DNA from: CAZIOH01 sp964540815
GTDB lineage: Bacteria > Myxococcota_A > Polyangia > Fen-1088
DNA: 6,455 nt
NCBI GenBank assembly: GCA_964540815.1
Contig: CAZIOH010000173.1
Location: forward strand, 1-6,455
Reading direction: 5' to 3'
Part shown: positions 1-6,437 of the stretch, piece after piece
Numbering within the stretch: the stretch's first letter is position 1
Layout of the letters: the number at the start of each line of letters is the position of its first letter
Notes under the pieces: generated by a model
Databases searched by the model: none
What the model was told of the DNA's origin: nothing
What the model saw: only the letters and a program-made list of their open reading frames with translations
Made by a program: the position numbers and the translations under genes

Positions 1-1
1 C

Positions 2-1477
2 GCGCAGGAGCTGTCCCGGCGGATGAGTGGCTTCTCGAACTTCGCCATCTCGTTCTCGATCATCTGCATCCTCGCGGGCGGGATCACCTCGCTCCAGCTC
101 GGGGTCAGCGCGGTCGGGGGCGCCGCCGCCGGGATCGTGTGGCCGCTGGGGGTGGGGTTCGCCCTGCTGGTCGCGCTCTGCATGGCGCAGGTGGCCTCCG
201 CCTTCCCGACCGCCGGGGGCCTCTATCACTGGAGCTCGATCCTCGGCGGGAAGGGGTGGGGCTGGGCCACGGCGTGGTTCAACCTCGGCGGGCTGATCTT
301 CGTGACCGCGGCGGTCAACGTCGGTGCCTACGGCCTGTTCACCAGCTTCATCGGGCCGATGATCGGCATCGATCCGGCGCACCTGACGGCCGCGCACCAG
401 ATCATCGGAGTCGCTGTCATCACCGCCTCTCAGGCGGTGTTCAACCACTTCGGCATTCGCCTGACGACGCTGCTGACGGACTTCAGCGGCTACCTCATCT
501 TCGCCGTGGCGCTGCTCCTGACCGCAGCCATGCTGGTCGGAGCGCACGGCTTCGAGGTCGGGCGTCTATTTCGCTTCGTCGACTATGGTGGCGCCGCCGG
601 CGGCGGGGTGTGGCCCGAGAGCCGGGGCCTCTTCACCATGACGATGCTGGGATTGATGTGGCCGATCTACACGATCACCGGGTTCGACGCCTCGGCGCAC
701 ACCTCGGAGGAGACGGTGCGAGCGGCCGAGAACGTGCCGCGTGGGATCCTCCGCTCGGTCCTTCTATCGGGCCTGTTCGGGTGGGTGATGGTCACCGCCT
801 TCGTCGTCGCCCTGCCCGACGTCGCCGAGGCCGCCAAGCAGGGCGCCAACGTGTTCCCATGGTTGATGGAGCGCGTGGTGCCGGGCGCCGCCGGCAAGGT
901 GCTCTGGGTGGGGATCGTCGTGGCCAACTACCTGTGCGGGCTGGCCTGCGTGACGTCGACCTCGAGGATGATGTACGCCTTCGCGCGCGACGGCGGTCTA
1001 CCGGTCTCGCGCGCGCTCAGGAAGGTGTCGCCGAGGTACAGGACCCCGATCGCGGCGATCTGGACCACCGCCGCGCTGGCCGTCGGATCCACGCTGTACA
1101 CCCCCGCGTACTCGACGCTGACCACCGCTTGCGTGATCTTCCTCTACATCTCGTACGTCATGCCGACGCTCGCGGGGTTCCTGGCCTTCGGCAAGACCTG
1201 GACGCGGATGGGCCCCTTCGACGTGGGCGCCACCGTCTACAAATGCGTGGCGGTGGTCTCGGTGGTGGGCGTCGCGCTCGTGATCTGGATCGGGGTGCAA
1301 CCGCCGAACGACAAGGCCCTCACCGTCACGCTCGCGGCCGTGGCGCTGCTGCTCGTGAGCTGGTGGCTCGGTGTGCGACGCATCTTCCGCGGACCGCCCG
1401 CCATGTCGATCGCATCCGAGGGCGCCCTGACCGTGCCTGGATCGTCGACGAGCCGCGCTGGCCACCAGGCGCAATGA
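2..1477 (+). CDS. APC-superfamily amino acid permease (5' end outside window)
   Basis: Inner-membrane secondary transporter, probably for an amino acid or related amine such as GABA; the sequence does not fix the substrate. Counting from the first Met in the window (base 23), about 12 hydrophobic segments are visible, near residues 5-28, 36-60, 80-110, 127-144, 152-173, 204-224, 243-264, 291-312, 342-360, 367-390, 405-426 and 432-451. Family-like motifs are MSGFSNFAISFSI at the start, FPTAGGLYHWSS (61-72), GWATAWFNLGG (80-90), TGFDASAHTSEET (219-231) followed by VPRGI (238-242), and MMYAFARDGGLP (316-327). This pattern fits the bacterial/yeast UGA4-GabP-like (amino acid/choline) branch of APC. 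Codons before the Met read AQELSRR in frame with no stop, which matches the usual cytoplasmic lead-in, so the true start lies left of the window and only a few residues are probably missing. The hydrophilic tail after residue 452 is short. It converges on the neighbouring lipoprotein gene and shows no functional link to it. The family call is firm; the substrate is open. Confidence 0.93.
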   Translation, partial: AQELSRRMSGFSNFAISFSIICILAGGITSLQLGVSAVGGAAAGIVWPLGVGFALLVALCMAQVASAFPTAGGLYHWSSILGGKGWGWATAWFNLGGLIFVTAAVNVGAYGLFTSFIGPMIGIDPAHLTAAHQIIGVAVITASQAVFNHFGIRLTTLLTDFSGYLIFAVALLLTAAMLVGAHGFEVGRLFRFVDYGGAAGGGVWPESRGLFTMTMLGLMWPIYTITGFDASAHTSEETVRAAENVPRGILRSVLLSGLFGWVMVTAFVVALPDVAEAAKQGANVFPWLMERVVPGAAGKVLWVGIVVANYLCGLACVTSTSRMMYAFARDGGLPVSRALRKVSPRYRTPIAAIWTTAALAVGSTLYTPAYSTLTTACVIFLYISYVMPTLAGFLAFGKTWTRMGPFDVGATVYKCVAVVSVVGVALVIWIGVQPPNDKALTVTLAAVALLLVSWWLGVRRIFRGPPAMSIASEGALTVPGSSTSRAGHQAQ

Positions 1478-1528
1478 ACCCTCCTTCGGACGCACCATCG
1501 GCGCATCATGGTCGTCCCCGGCGCCGAC
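1478..1528. other. Convergent intergenic gap, no clear terminator
   Basis: The permease (+) and the FG-GAP lipoprotein (-) end facing each other across 51 bp. The only dyad seen is a weak ACCAT/ATGGT pair near 1497-1515 with a 9-nt loop and no following T-run on either strand. Both transcripts may end by Rho or run into each other; the sequence does not decide this. Confidence 0.5.
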
Positions 1529-2989
1529 TCAGTCCAGAGGGGCGGCGTCAGGACCGGGGACGATCCCCGCGTCCGGCGTGCCCGCTGCTGCCCCGGGGGG
1601 CGTGACGTTGAGCAAGAGATCGACGCCGCTCTCGTAGGCGGCGGCGATATCCAATCTTCCGTCTCCGTTGACGTCTGCGATGGCGATGGAATTGACGTTG
1701 GGCCCGGTGGGTAAGTTCACGGAGGTCGGAAAGCCGGCTCGCCCGTCGTTCAACAGGAGGCCGAGACCTCCGTGCAGGTCTTGCGACGACGTATCGGACG
1801 TCGAGACGGCCAGATCGGGGCTGCCGTCGCCGTTGAGGTCACCCATCGCCAGGACACTGCCTCCGGAGAACGGTGGAGCATCGAAGACGTAGTCCACGCC
1901 GACGGCGAATCGACCGCCTCCGAGGTTGACCAAGATGCTCACCGCGGCGCCGTTGTATCCAACGACGTCGTTTCTACAATCGCCGTTCAGATCCCGCGTC
2001 ATGAGCGGCCCATTGACCACCGGAGCAATCAGCACCGCGGGCGCGAATGGGCCGGTGCTCGTGCCGAACGACGCGCTCAGCCCCGAGGGGGGCTCTCCCG
2101 CCCCCGGGGCCGTGATGAGATCCGCGAGGCCGTCGCCGTCGAAATCGCCGACGAGCGCGGTGTCGGGCGCGAGGCTCGCCCTCGAACTCGAATCGACGAT
2201 GGCGAAGGTGTGGTTCAACGCTGCGGTCGTGAAGGTACGATTCCCCGTGCCGAGCAGGACACTGGTTCCGTCGACCACGACGTCCGCCTGGCCATCTGCG
2301 TTGACGTCCGCAAAGAAGAACGACGTCCCACCGACGGCGTAGGTCACCGGCGCGACGAAGGCCCCCTTCCCGTCGTTGAGCGCGGTGGTCAGGCTGTACT
2401 CCGTCAGATCCGCTAGATCGAGATCTCCGTCGCCGTCGATGTCGACGAGCGCGATGTTGCCCGTCGCGAGGGGATAGCTCACCACCTTGGGGAAGTTCGA
2501 GTTCGTGTCGTTGAAGAGGACGTTGACCCCGAGCTCATCCACGACGACCATGTCGCCCCAGCCGTCGCCATTCAGGTCGCCGAGCTTGACCGATCGGGGG
2601 TGTTGACCGGCCAAGAACGTGCGGAGCTCCATGAAGACGGGCGTGGGGATTCCTTGGCCCGTGGTGACGCCATGGCCGCAGCTTCGGCCTCCGAGGCCAG
2701 TTCCTCCCCCTCCGCCTGTTCCCACCCCGAGCCCGCCGCCGCCGGGGTTTCCACTGCCCCCCCCGCCCGTTCCTGCGCCGAGCCCGCCGCTGCCGGGGTT
2801 GGCACCTCCTCCCCCGATCCTGCCGCCGCTGCCGACGACGACGCCGCCGGCGTCGGTTCCGGACGCTCCGCCGGTCGATCCCGCGTCCGGCCGCTCTCCG
2901 ACCTTGGTTCGGGTTGCGCAGCCTCCGATGGCAAGAACACCGAAGAACAGAGCACGGGCGCAAGCAAGGTTCGTCTTCGTCCTATTCAT
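1529..2989 (-). CDS. FG-GAP/VCBS-repeat lipoprotein, putative seven-bladed beta-propeller
   Basis: Predicted exported, lipid-anchored protein of 486 aa. Residues 1-24 form a lipoprotein signal: basic n-region (R3, K5), hydrophobic stretch ARALFFGVLAIGG and lipobox IGGC with Cys24 as the acylated residue. Residues 36-103 are a flexible Gly/Ser/Thr stalk containing a duplicated 17-residue unit. From about 130 to 462 there are seven D-x-[D/N]-x-D-x3-D calcium-binding loops, starting at D138, D183, D228, D282, D333, D384 and D439, each followed by a short hydrophobic strand. Spacing of 45-55 residues fits one loop per propeller blade, as in integrin-alpha-like FG-GAP domains. Loop 3 has Ala for the first Gly (DVNADG) and loop 5 has Cys338 for the second Gly (DLNGDC). 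The start is supported by GAGGAG 9 nt upstream. It is the last gene of the cluster, 44 bp after the TPR gene. Propellers of this type usually bind proteins, glycans or surfaces; the ligand here is unknown and no catalytic domain is seen. Confidence 0.9.
   Translation of the reverse strand: MNRTKTNLACARALFFGVLAIGGCATRTKVGERPDAGSTGGASGTDAGGVVVGSGGRIGGGGANPGSGGLGAGTGGGGSGNPGGGGLGVGTGGGGGTGLGGRSCGHGVTTGQGIPTPVFMELRTFLAGQHPRSVKLGDLNGDGWGDMVVVDELGVNVLFNDTNSNFPKVVSYPLATGNIALVDIDGDGDLDLADLTEYSLTTALNDGKGAFVAPVTYAVGGTSFFFADVNADGQADVVVDGTSVLLGTGNRTFTTAALNHTFAIVDSSSRASLAPDTALVGDFDGDGLADLITAPGAGEPPSGLSASFGTSTGPFAPAVLIAPVVNGPLMTRDLNGDCRNDVVGYNGAAVSILVNLGGGRFAVGVDYVFDAPPFSGGSVLAMGDLNGDGSPDLAVSTSDTSSQDLHGGLGLLLNDGRAGFPTSVNLPTGPNVNSIAIADVNGDGRLDIAAAYESGVDLLLNVTPPGAAAGTPDAGIVPGPDAAPLD
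2699..2800 (-). repeat. 51-bp imperfect tandem repeat, two copies
   Basis: Two adjacent 51-bp units inside the lipoprotein gene encode residues 64-80 (NPGSGGLGAGTGGGGSG) and 81-97 (NPGGGGLGVGTGGGGGT). The units share the block ccgagcccgccg at 2727 and 2778 (+ strand), exactly 51 bp apart. A partial further unit (GLGG) follows. They extend the flexible stalk between the lipid anchor and the propeller and keep the reading frame, so copy number could vary without breaking the gene. Confidence 0.8.
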
Positions 2990-2998
2990 GTCGATGAT

Positions 2999-3004
2999 CT
3001 CCTC
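2999..3004 (-). promoter_or_regulatory. Shine-Dalgarno site of the lipoprotein gene
   Basis: On the minus strand GAGGAG lies 9 nt before the ATG at 2989. It is a strong site compared with the other starts in the cluster and decides the start of the FG-GAP gene. Confidence 0.65.
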
Positions 3005-3033
3005 GCTCTCTCATGCCGCCTCCCGCCTGAACG

Positions 3034-4173
3034 TTACGGGAGAGCTTCGATGGCGCGACGCGCGGCAGCAGAGAGGTCCCCGCCTGGATGAAGGGAAAGG
3101 TAGCGCTCGAGATCCTCGCGGGCCGGGCCGAGCGCTCCCGCGCGAAGCTGGCACGCCGCCCGAAAATAGAGCGCACGACCACCCACCGCGTCGCCCGCCC
3201 CGGTGGCGATGACGACGTCGAGGTCGTGCCGCGCGCTCTGGCATCGGCCCGCTTCGGAGAGCAGCTCGGCGCGGGTGAGACGAACGTAGCGGGTCAGGCC
3301 GCCGCCGTCGTCGTCGCGGAGGCCCTCGAGCACGGGGAGCGCCTCGGCCCGCCGGTCGAGCGCGATCAACGCCTCGGCGCGCGCGACCCGCGCCTCGCCC
3401 CGCAGCTGCCCACCTGGGAAGCGTCGGTCGTACGCATCGAGCCAGCGCAGGGCGGCGCGGGCATCCCCGCCAGAGCGGAGCTGGCGAAATGCCTCGCCGA
3501 GCATGCTGGCCTCGTTCCGCGCGTGCGCGCTGGCGACGGCAGCCTGGGCACCGCCTGGTTGGCGGTCCTCGCCCGCTGGCCCCTGCGGTGCGGGGGACGG
3601 AAGCGGGGCACCGACCGCCGCCGGCGCCGACTCTTCCGGGATCGCGGCCGGCGACAGCTTCGGGACCGGCGCATCTGTCGCCAGCGCGGGCATCTCCGTC
3701 CCGGCGGCTACACCCCGGCGCACCCGCTTTCTCCCGGCATCGCCGGGGATCCTGCCGGCCCCGTCGCCGGCGCGGGCCGGGCCTTCGGTCGCGCGCACCG
3801 CAGAGCGTCCCCAGTGGTAGAGCGCCGCGCCCACCGCGCCAGCGAAGACCATGAGCAGCGCGACCGCCACCACCAATCGCCAGGCTATCGACCCGCGCGC
3901 ACCGGGAGCACGGGTCTTGCGCCCGAGCAGGCGGCCGACCCGCGCCACGGCCTCTGGCGAGGGCTCGGTGGCTTGCCGGGCGTGCTGAAAGAGGCGGCCG
4001 ACGGTCGCCGCCGGGCGGCGGTCTGGGTCGTCCTCGAGCGTGTCCCGGTCGCGATCGCCGCCGGGGCCTCCGAGCGGGCTTCCAGCCGGCGCGCCGCCGC
4101 CATCGCTCCATCGGGCGGGATCGGAGGGCGGATTCCGGCCGCTCGCCGGGTCAGCTGATGATCTGGATTTCAT
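3034..4173 (-). CDS. Single-pass membrane protein with periplasmic TPR-like repeats, possible sigma regulator
   Basis: Protein of 379 aa not assignable to a named family. Residues 1-95 are a polar, Pro/Gly/Asp-rich, probably cytoplasmic segment; within it 57-86 (TVGRLFQHARQA, then EAVARVGRLLGRK) looks helical and amphipathic. A single membrane helix spans about 98-119 (WRLVVAVALLMVFAGAVGAALYHW), with Arg/Lys before it, so N-in/C-out. Residues 125-215 are a Pro/Ala-rich linker. Residues 222-377 are helical TPR-like hairpins, with AFRQLRSGGDARAALRWLDAYDRRFPGG, ARVARAEALIALDRRAEALPVLEGL, VRLTRAELLSEAGR and ALYFRAACQLRAGALGPAREDLERYLSLHPGG as recognisable pieces. The start overlaps the sigma stop as ATGA, implying translational coupling, and AGGGA lies just upstream. 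It lacks a zinc-binding anti-sigma motif (HxxxCxxC). By position and topology it could sense or restrain the adjacent sigma factor; that role is inference. The alternative is a scaffold TPR protein of the envelope. Confidence 0.85.
   Translation of the reverse strand: MKSRSSADPASGRNPPSDPARWSDGGGAPAGSPLGGPGGDRDRDTLEDDPDRRPAATVGRLFQHARQATEPSPEAVARVGRLLGRKTRAPGARGSIAWRLVVAVALLMVFAGAVGAALYHWGRSAVRATEGPARAGDGAGRIPGDAGRKRVRRGVAAGTEMPALATDAPVPKLSPAAIPEESAPAAVGAPLPSPAPQGPAGEDRQPGGAQAAVASAHARNEASMLGEAFRQLRSGGDARAALRWLDAYDRRFPGGQLRGEARVARAEALIALDRRAEALPVLEGLRDDDGGGLTRYVRLTRAELLSEAGRCQSARHDLDVVIATGAGDAVGGRALYFRAACQLRAGALGPAREDLERYLSLHPGGDLSAAARRAIEALP
4170..4173 (-). promoter_or_regulatory. ATGA start/stop overlap of sigma and TPR genes
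   Basis: The sigma stop TGA (4172-4170) and the TPR start ATG (4173-4171) share two bases. Such overlaps usually mean termination-reinitiation coupling, so the two proteins are probably made in a linked ratio. Confidence 0.8.
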
Positions 4174-4826
4174 TCGTTCCCTGCCTCGGCCTTGAACAGG
4201 CGTCGATGCTCGTCGAGGAATCGGGCGCGCGCTCGAAACAACCAGACCCGCACGGTTCCCACCTTGATACCGTTCAACGCGGCAATCTCTTTGGTGCTCA
4301 GGGCCTCGAGCTCGAACAGAATCAGCACCCTCCGCTCACGCTCCGGCATGCGGTCGAGCACGCGATAGACGTCGCGCACCTCCCGCTGGCGTTCGAGATC
4401 TTCGCCCGGCCCCAGGCGTGAGGTGGCGATACCCGAGGCACCGTCGTCGGTGGACAGCGACAACCAGCGCCGCATACGCTGCTTGCGCCGCGCGGAACGA
4501 ACGATCCTTTCCGTGGTTCGAAAGAGCCAGGTGGTGACCCGGGCGCGACCGTCGCCGGGGCTCGCGTCCTCGCCAGCGCGCCGCCCCCCATCGCCATCCT
4601 CGTCCGCGAACGAAGACCCGGTGAGCCTCCGGCTCGCGACGAGAAAGACGTCCTGCACCACATCGTCGAGGTCGATCCCCGGCCCGCCGAGCCTCGCGGC
4701 CCATCGCATCACCGTCCGCCCATGGATGCGGTACAGCGCCGCGACATCGGGATCATCGGCGACGACCTTTACCACCATGGGCGAGGCGCGAGAGGCTTTG
4801 GGCATCGGACTTGGCTTCTGTCTCAT
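4170..4826 (-). CDS. ECF-type RNA polymerase sigma factor (sigma-70 family)
   Basis: Protein of 218 aa that should bind core RNA polymerase and direct it to a specific promoter set. Region 2 covers about residues 28-118: VAALYRIHGRTVMRWAARLGG, the DLDDVVQDVFLVA signature at 52-64 (region 2.2, core binding), then TTWLFRTTERIVRSARRKQRMRR at 98-120 (regions 2.3-2.4, -10 recognition). Region 4 covers about 150-206: VLDRMPERERRVLILFELEALS followed by the helix-turn-helix TKEIAALNGIKVGTVRVWLFRARARF (-35 recognition). There is no region 1.1 or region 3, which fits ECF sigma factors. An acidic, Gly-rich loop at about 74-95 is longer than usual between 2.2 and 2.3. The start is uncertain: ATG 4826 was chosen, but GTG 4856 overlaps the upstream stop as GTGA and would add ten residues, and ATGs at 4805 and 4778 also precede the domain; none has a strong Shine-Dalgarno sequence. 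The family call is secure; the target promoters are unknown. Confidence 0.92.
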   Translation of the reverse strand: MRQKPSPMPKASRASPMVVKVVADDPDVAALYRIHGRTVMRWAARLGGPGIDLDDVVQDVFLVASRRLTGSSFADEDGDGGRRAGEDASPGDGRARVTTWLFRTTERIVRSARRKQRMRRWLSLSTDDGASGIATSRLGPGEDLERQREVRDVYRVLDRMPERERRVLILFELEALSTKEIAALNGIKVGTVRVWLFRARARFLDEHRRLFKAEAGNE

Positions 4827-4852
4827 CCCATGTCGGCGTGGAGCAATAGGTT

Positions 4853-6172
4853 TCACCGATCGCGCGAGCGCTCGGCGATGAGCGAGAGCCCGGCGCTGAA
4901 CCACCCCTCTACCGCCGGAAGGTCCGTCGAGGACGTGCTCGTCCCCACGTACATGGTGTGGGTGCGTGGCCACACGACCCCTGCGAGCTCGAGAAAGGGC
5001 GCCACCTGCCCGAGACGGGTTCGCACCCGCACGCCGGCCAGCATCCCGAGATCGAACAGCGTCGCGCCCGAGGTGATGGGCAGCGATTGCCCCCGGATAG
5101 CGAGCGCGGTCAGCGGCAGGCCGGCGCGGAGATCGAGCTCGAAGGCTCGCCAGCGCGTCGAGCGGGAGCGCAGGTCGATCACGCCCCCCACGCGGCGCCA
5201 CGCCCCCCGCCCCCCCGCGTCGGTGTCGGTCAGCGCCACGGTGTGAGCGCCAACCGCCAGCGCCCCGATCCCGAGAGAAAACCAGGAGGAAGCACCGCGC
5301 GACAAGGCGATCTCCGCCAGCGCCCCCGGCGCCGCCGATCCGCCCGTCACGGAGCCCAGGAATGCCGCACCGGTTTCGACCTCGAAGACCGACGAGGACC
5401 AGGGGCCCTCGGCGCCGGCTCGGCGCGAGGCCGACGCAACGTCCGCGCGGCGTCCTGCTCCATCTCGAGGCGCGGGCAGGGGCGGGTCCGGCCTCGGCGA
5501 CAGCATCACCGGCTCGGCGGGCGGCACGGGAGCGACCCCGGGCGTCCCCCCCGCGATCGCCGCCTGAGCCAGCAGCGCAGCGGCACCCGCGGGAACCTTC
5601 GATCCGCCCCCGGGCGTCTCGCCCTTCGACGCCGCGGCTGGCGCGGCTGCCGCGCTCGCCACCGCTGGCAGGGCAGCCGACGACGAAGGGGCCGGCATCC
5701 TCGGGTGCGCGCCCGCCCGCATACGAGCTTCCCAGGCCGCGACCACGACGGCGACGGTCCGAGCCCGCTCGGCGCAGCTCGCGGCCCCCGCCAACAGGGA
5801 CCGCCTCGCGATCGGCGCGCCGGCGGCGTTGGTCAGCACCAGGCGGATGGCGCCAGCTCCCCCGCGCGCTCCGCCAGCGCCGCTGCTCCCGCCGCCACCG
5901 CCACTGGTCTCGCCGCTGCCGCCGCCGTCGACGCTGGTCTCCTCGCCGCCCATCACCTGCAACACGTCCGGAGCGGCCTGGCTCGGGTCGCGCGGGAGCA
6001 ACCCGACGAGCGCGGCGCCGATCTCCCTTGGCGTGGGGCAAGCGGTGGCCCCGCGAACGATGACCGGCGGCGCCCCCGGCCGAGCCAGTGCCGTCGAACA
6101 GCAGACCCAACAACCGACCAGGATGGTGATCTGCCGCCAGCCTGCGTGCTCCTCCCACGACATGGCGGCCAT
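4853..6172 (-). CDS. Exported protein with small N-terminal domain, low-complexity linker and beta-barrel-like C-terminus
   Basis: Predicted 439-aa secreted or outer-membrane protein with no named family. From ATG 6172, residues about 12-30 form a signal peptide (hydrophobic ITILVGCWVCCSTALA, likely cleavage after ALA30). Residues 38-152 look like a small domain with two Cys, in TACPTPREIGAAL (Cys45) and GAASCAERARTVAVVVAAWEARM (Cys133), which could form a disulfide. A Gly/Ser stretch at 75-108 interrupts it. Residues 155-255 are an Ala/Pro/Gly-rich linker. Residues 260-433 alternate polar and hydrophobic residues in short strands (VFEVETGAAFLGS, GALAEIALSRG, WFSLGIGALAVGAH, WRAFELDLRAGLPLTAL, LFDLGMLAGVRVRTRLG, APFLELAGVVW, WFSAGLSLIAE) and resemble an outer-membrane barrel, although the C-terminus lacks the usual final aromatic residue. 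The frame is open to ATG 6313; ATG 6172 or 6163 was preferred because only these put the signal peptide at the N-terminus. First gene of the cluster, directly upstream of the sigma gene. Exact function unknown. Confidence 0.72.
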   Translation of the reverse strand: MAAMSWEEHAGWRQITILVGCWVCCSTALARPGAPPVIVRGATACPTPREIGAALVGLLPRDPSQAAPDVLQVMGGEETSVDGGGSGETSGGGGGSSGAGGARGGAGAIRLVLTNAAGAPIARRSLLAGAASCAERARTVAVVVAAWEARMRAGAHPRMPAPSSSAALPAVASAAAAPAAASKGETPGGGSKVPAGAAALLAQAAIAGGTPGVAPVPPAEPVMLSPRPDPPLPAPRDGAGRRADVASASRRAGAEGPWSSSVFEVETGAAFLGSVTGGSAAPGALAEIALSRGASSWFSLGIGALAVGAHTVALTDTDAGGRGAWRRVGGVIDLRSRSTRWRAFELDLRAGLPLTALAIRGQSLPITSGATLFDLGMLAGVRVRTRLGQVAPFLELAGVVWPRTHTMYVGTSTSSTDLPAVEGWFSAGLSLIAERSRDR

Positions 6173-6209
6173 GATCCGCCGTCGAGGCGAAGTCCCCGCG
6201 GGGCGCGAC

Positions 6210-6233
6210 CACGACCAATGCCCCGTGGTCGTG
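6210..6233. repeat. 8-bp perfect inverted repeat in the leader
   Basis: CACGACCA and TGGTCGTG flank an 8-nt spacer (ATGCCCCG). It lies 38 bp upstream of the preferred ATG at 6172 and is followed, in the direction of transcription, by the palindrome CCCCGCGGGG (6194-6203). It could be a dimeric regulator site or an RNA hairpin in the leader. No T-run follows, so an intrinsic terminator is unlikely. Confidence 0.5.
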
Positions 6234-6413
6234 CGAGGAGGAGCAACGAAGCCGGGGCGAAGCCTCGGCGGCGCAACGGTGTCGCCATCTCGCGGGAGGA
6301 GCACCAGGTCCATGGCCTCCGAGTATCGAGCACAACCGGTGCAGGACGCGAGCCCCCGTCCAAGGGCCCTAAGGCAATGCCGTTCACTCGAGAGCGGGCA
6401 GCGGCCGACAAGC

Positions 6414-6437
6414 CGGCCCGATGGCGAAGCCGGGCCG
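6414..6437. repeat. 7-bp GC inverted repeat near the right edge
   Basis: CGGCCCG and CGGGCCG flank a 10-nt spacer (ATGGCGAAGC). No T-run follows on either strand. It could be a Rho-independent-like remnant, the end of a gene beyond the window, a protein site, or chance in GC-rich DNA. Confidence 0.35.

Noticed and set aside
139..1605. 488-codon plus-strand frame overlapping the permease
   Set aside because: Arg/Gly/Asp-rich translation typical of an alternate frame in GC-rich DNA; the other frame has clear APC permease motifs.
2619..3212. Plus-strand Pro-rich frame that resembles a proline-rich surface protein
   Set aside because: It is the complement of the Gly-rich stalk of the lipoprotein (GGN/GGC codons read as Pro on the other strand).
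3011..4111. 366-codon minus-strand frame over the TPR gene
   Set aside because: Arg/Pro-rich with no membrane helix or repeats; it is an alternate frame of the TPR gene, which has the ATGA coupling and a clear membrane segment.
4865..4874. Perfect palindrome CGAGCGCTCG before the sigma start
   Set aside because: It lies within the end of the exported-protein gene and is a short GC palindrome expected by chance in this composition.
6161..6172. Lipoprotein signal in the exported protein (LVGC)
   Set aside because: Only a few hydrophobic residues precede this Cys and the hydrophobic run continues past it to an ALA cleavage site, so a normal Sec signal peptide fits better.
6173..6313. Translation of the exported protein from ATG 6313
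   Set aside because: GGAGG is only 2 nt from this ATG, the extension would bury the signal peptide about 60 residues in, and its composition is unlike a secretion signal. Kept as an alternative start only.
4827..6335. Long minus-strand frame fused upstream of the sigma domain (721 aa in total)
   Set aside because: The part before the sigma domain is Arg/Gly-rich without domain features and lies out of frame over the exported-protein gene, whose signal peptide and beta strands are recognisable.
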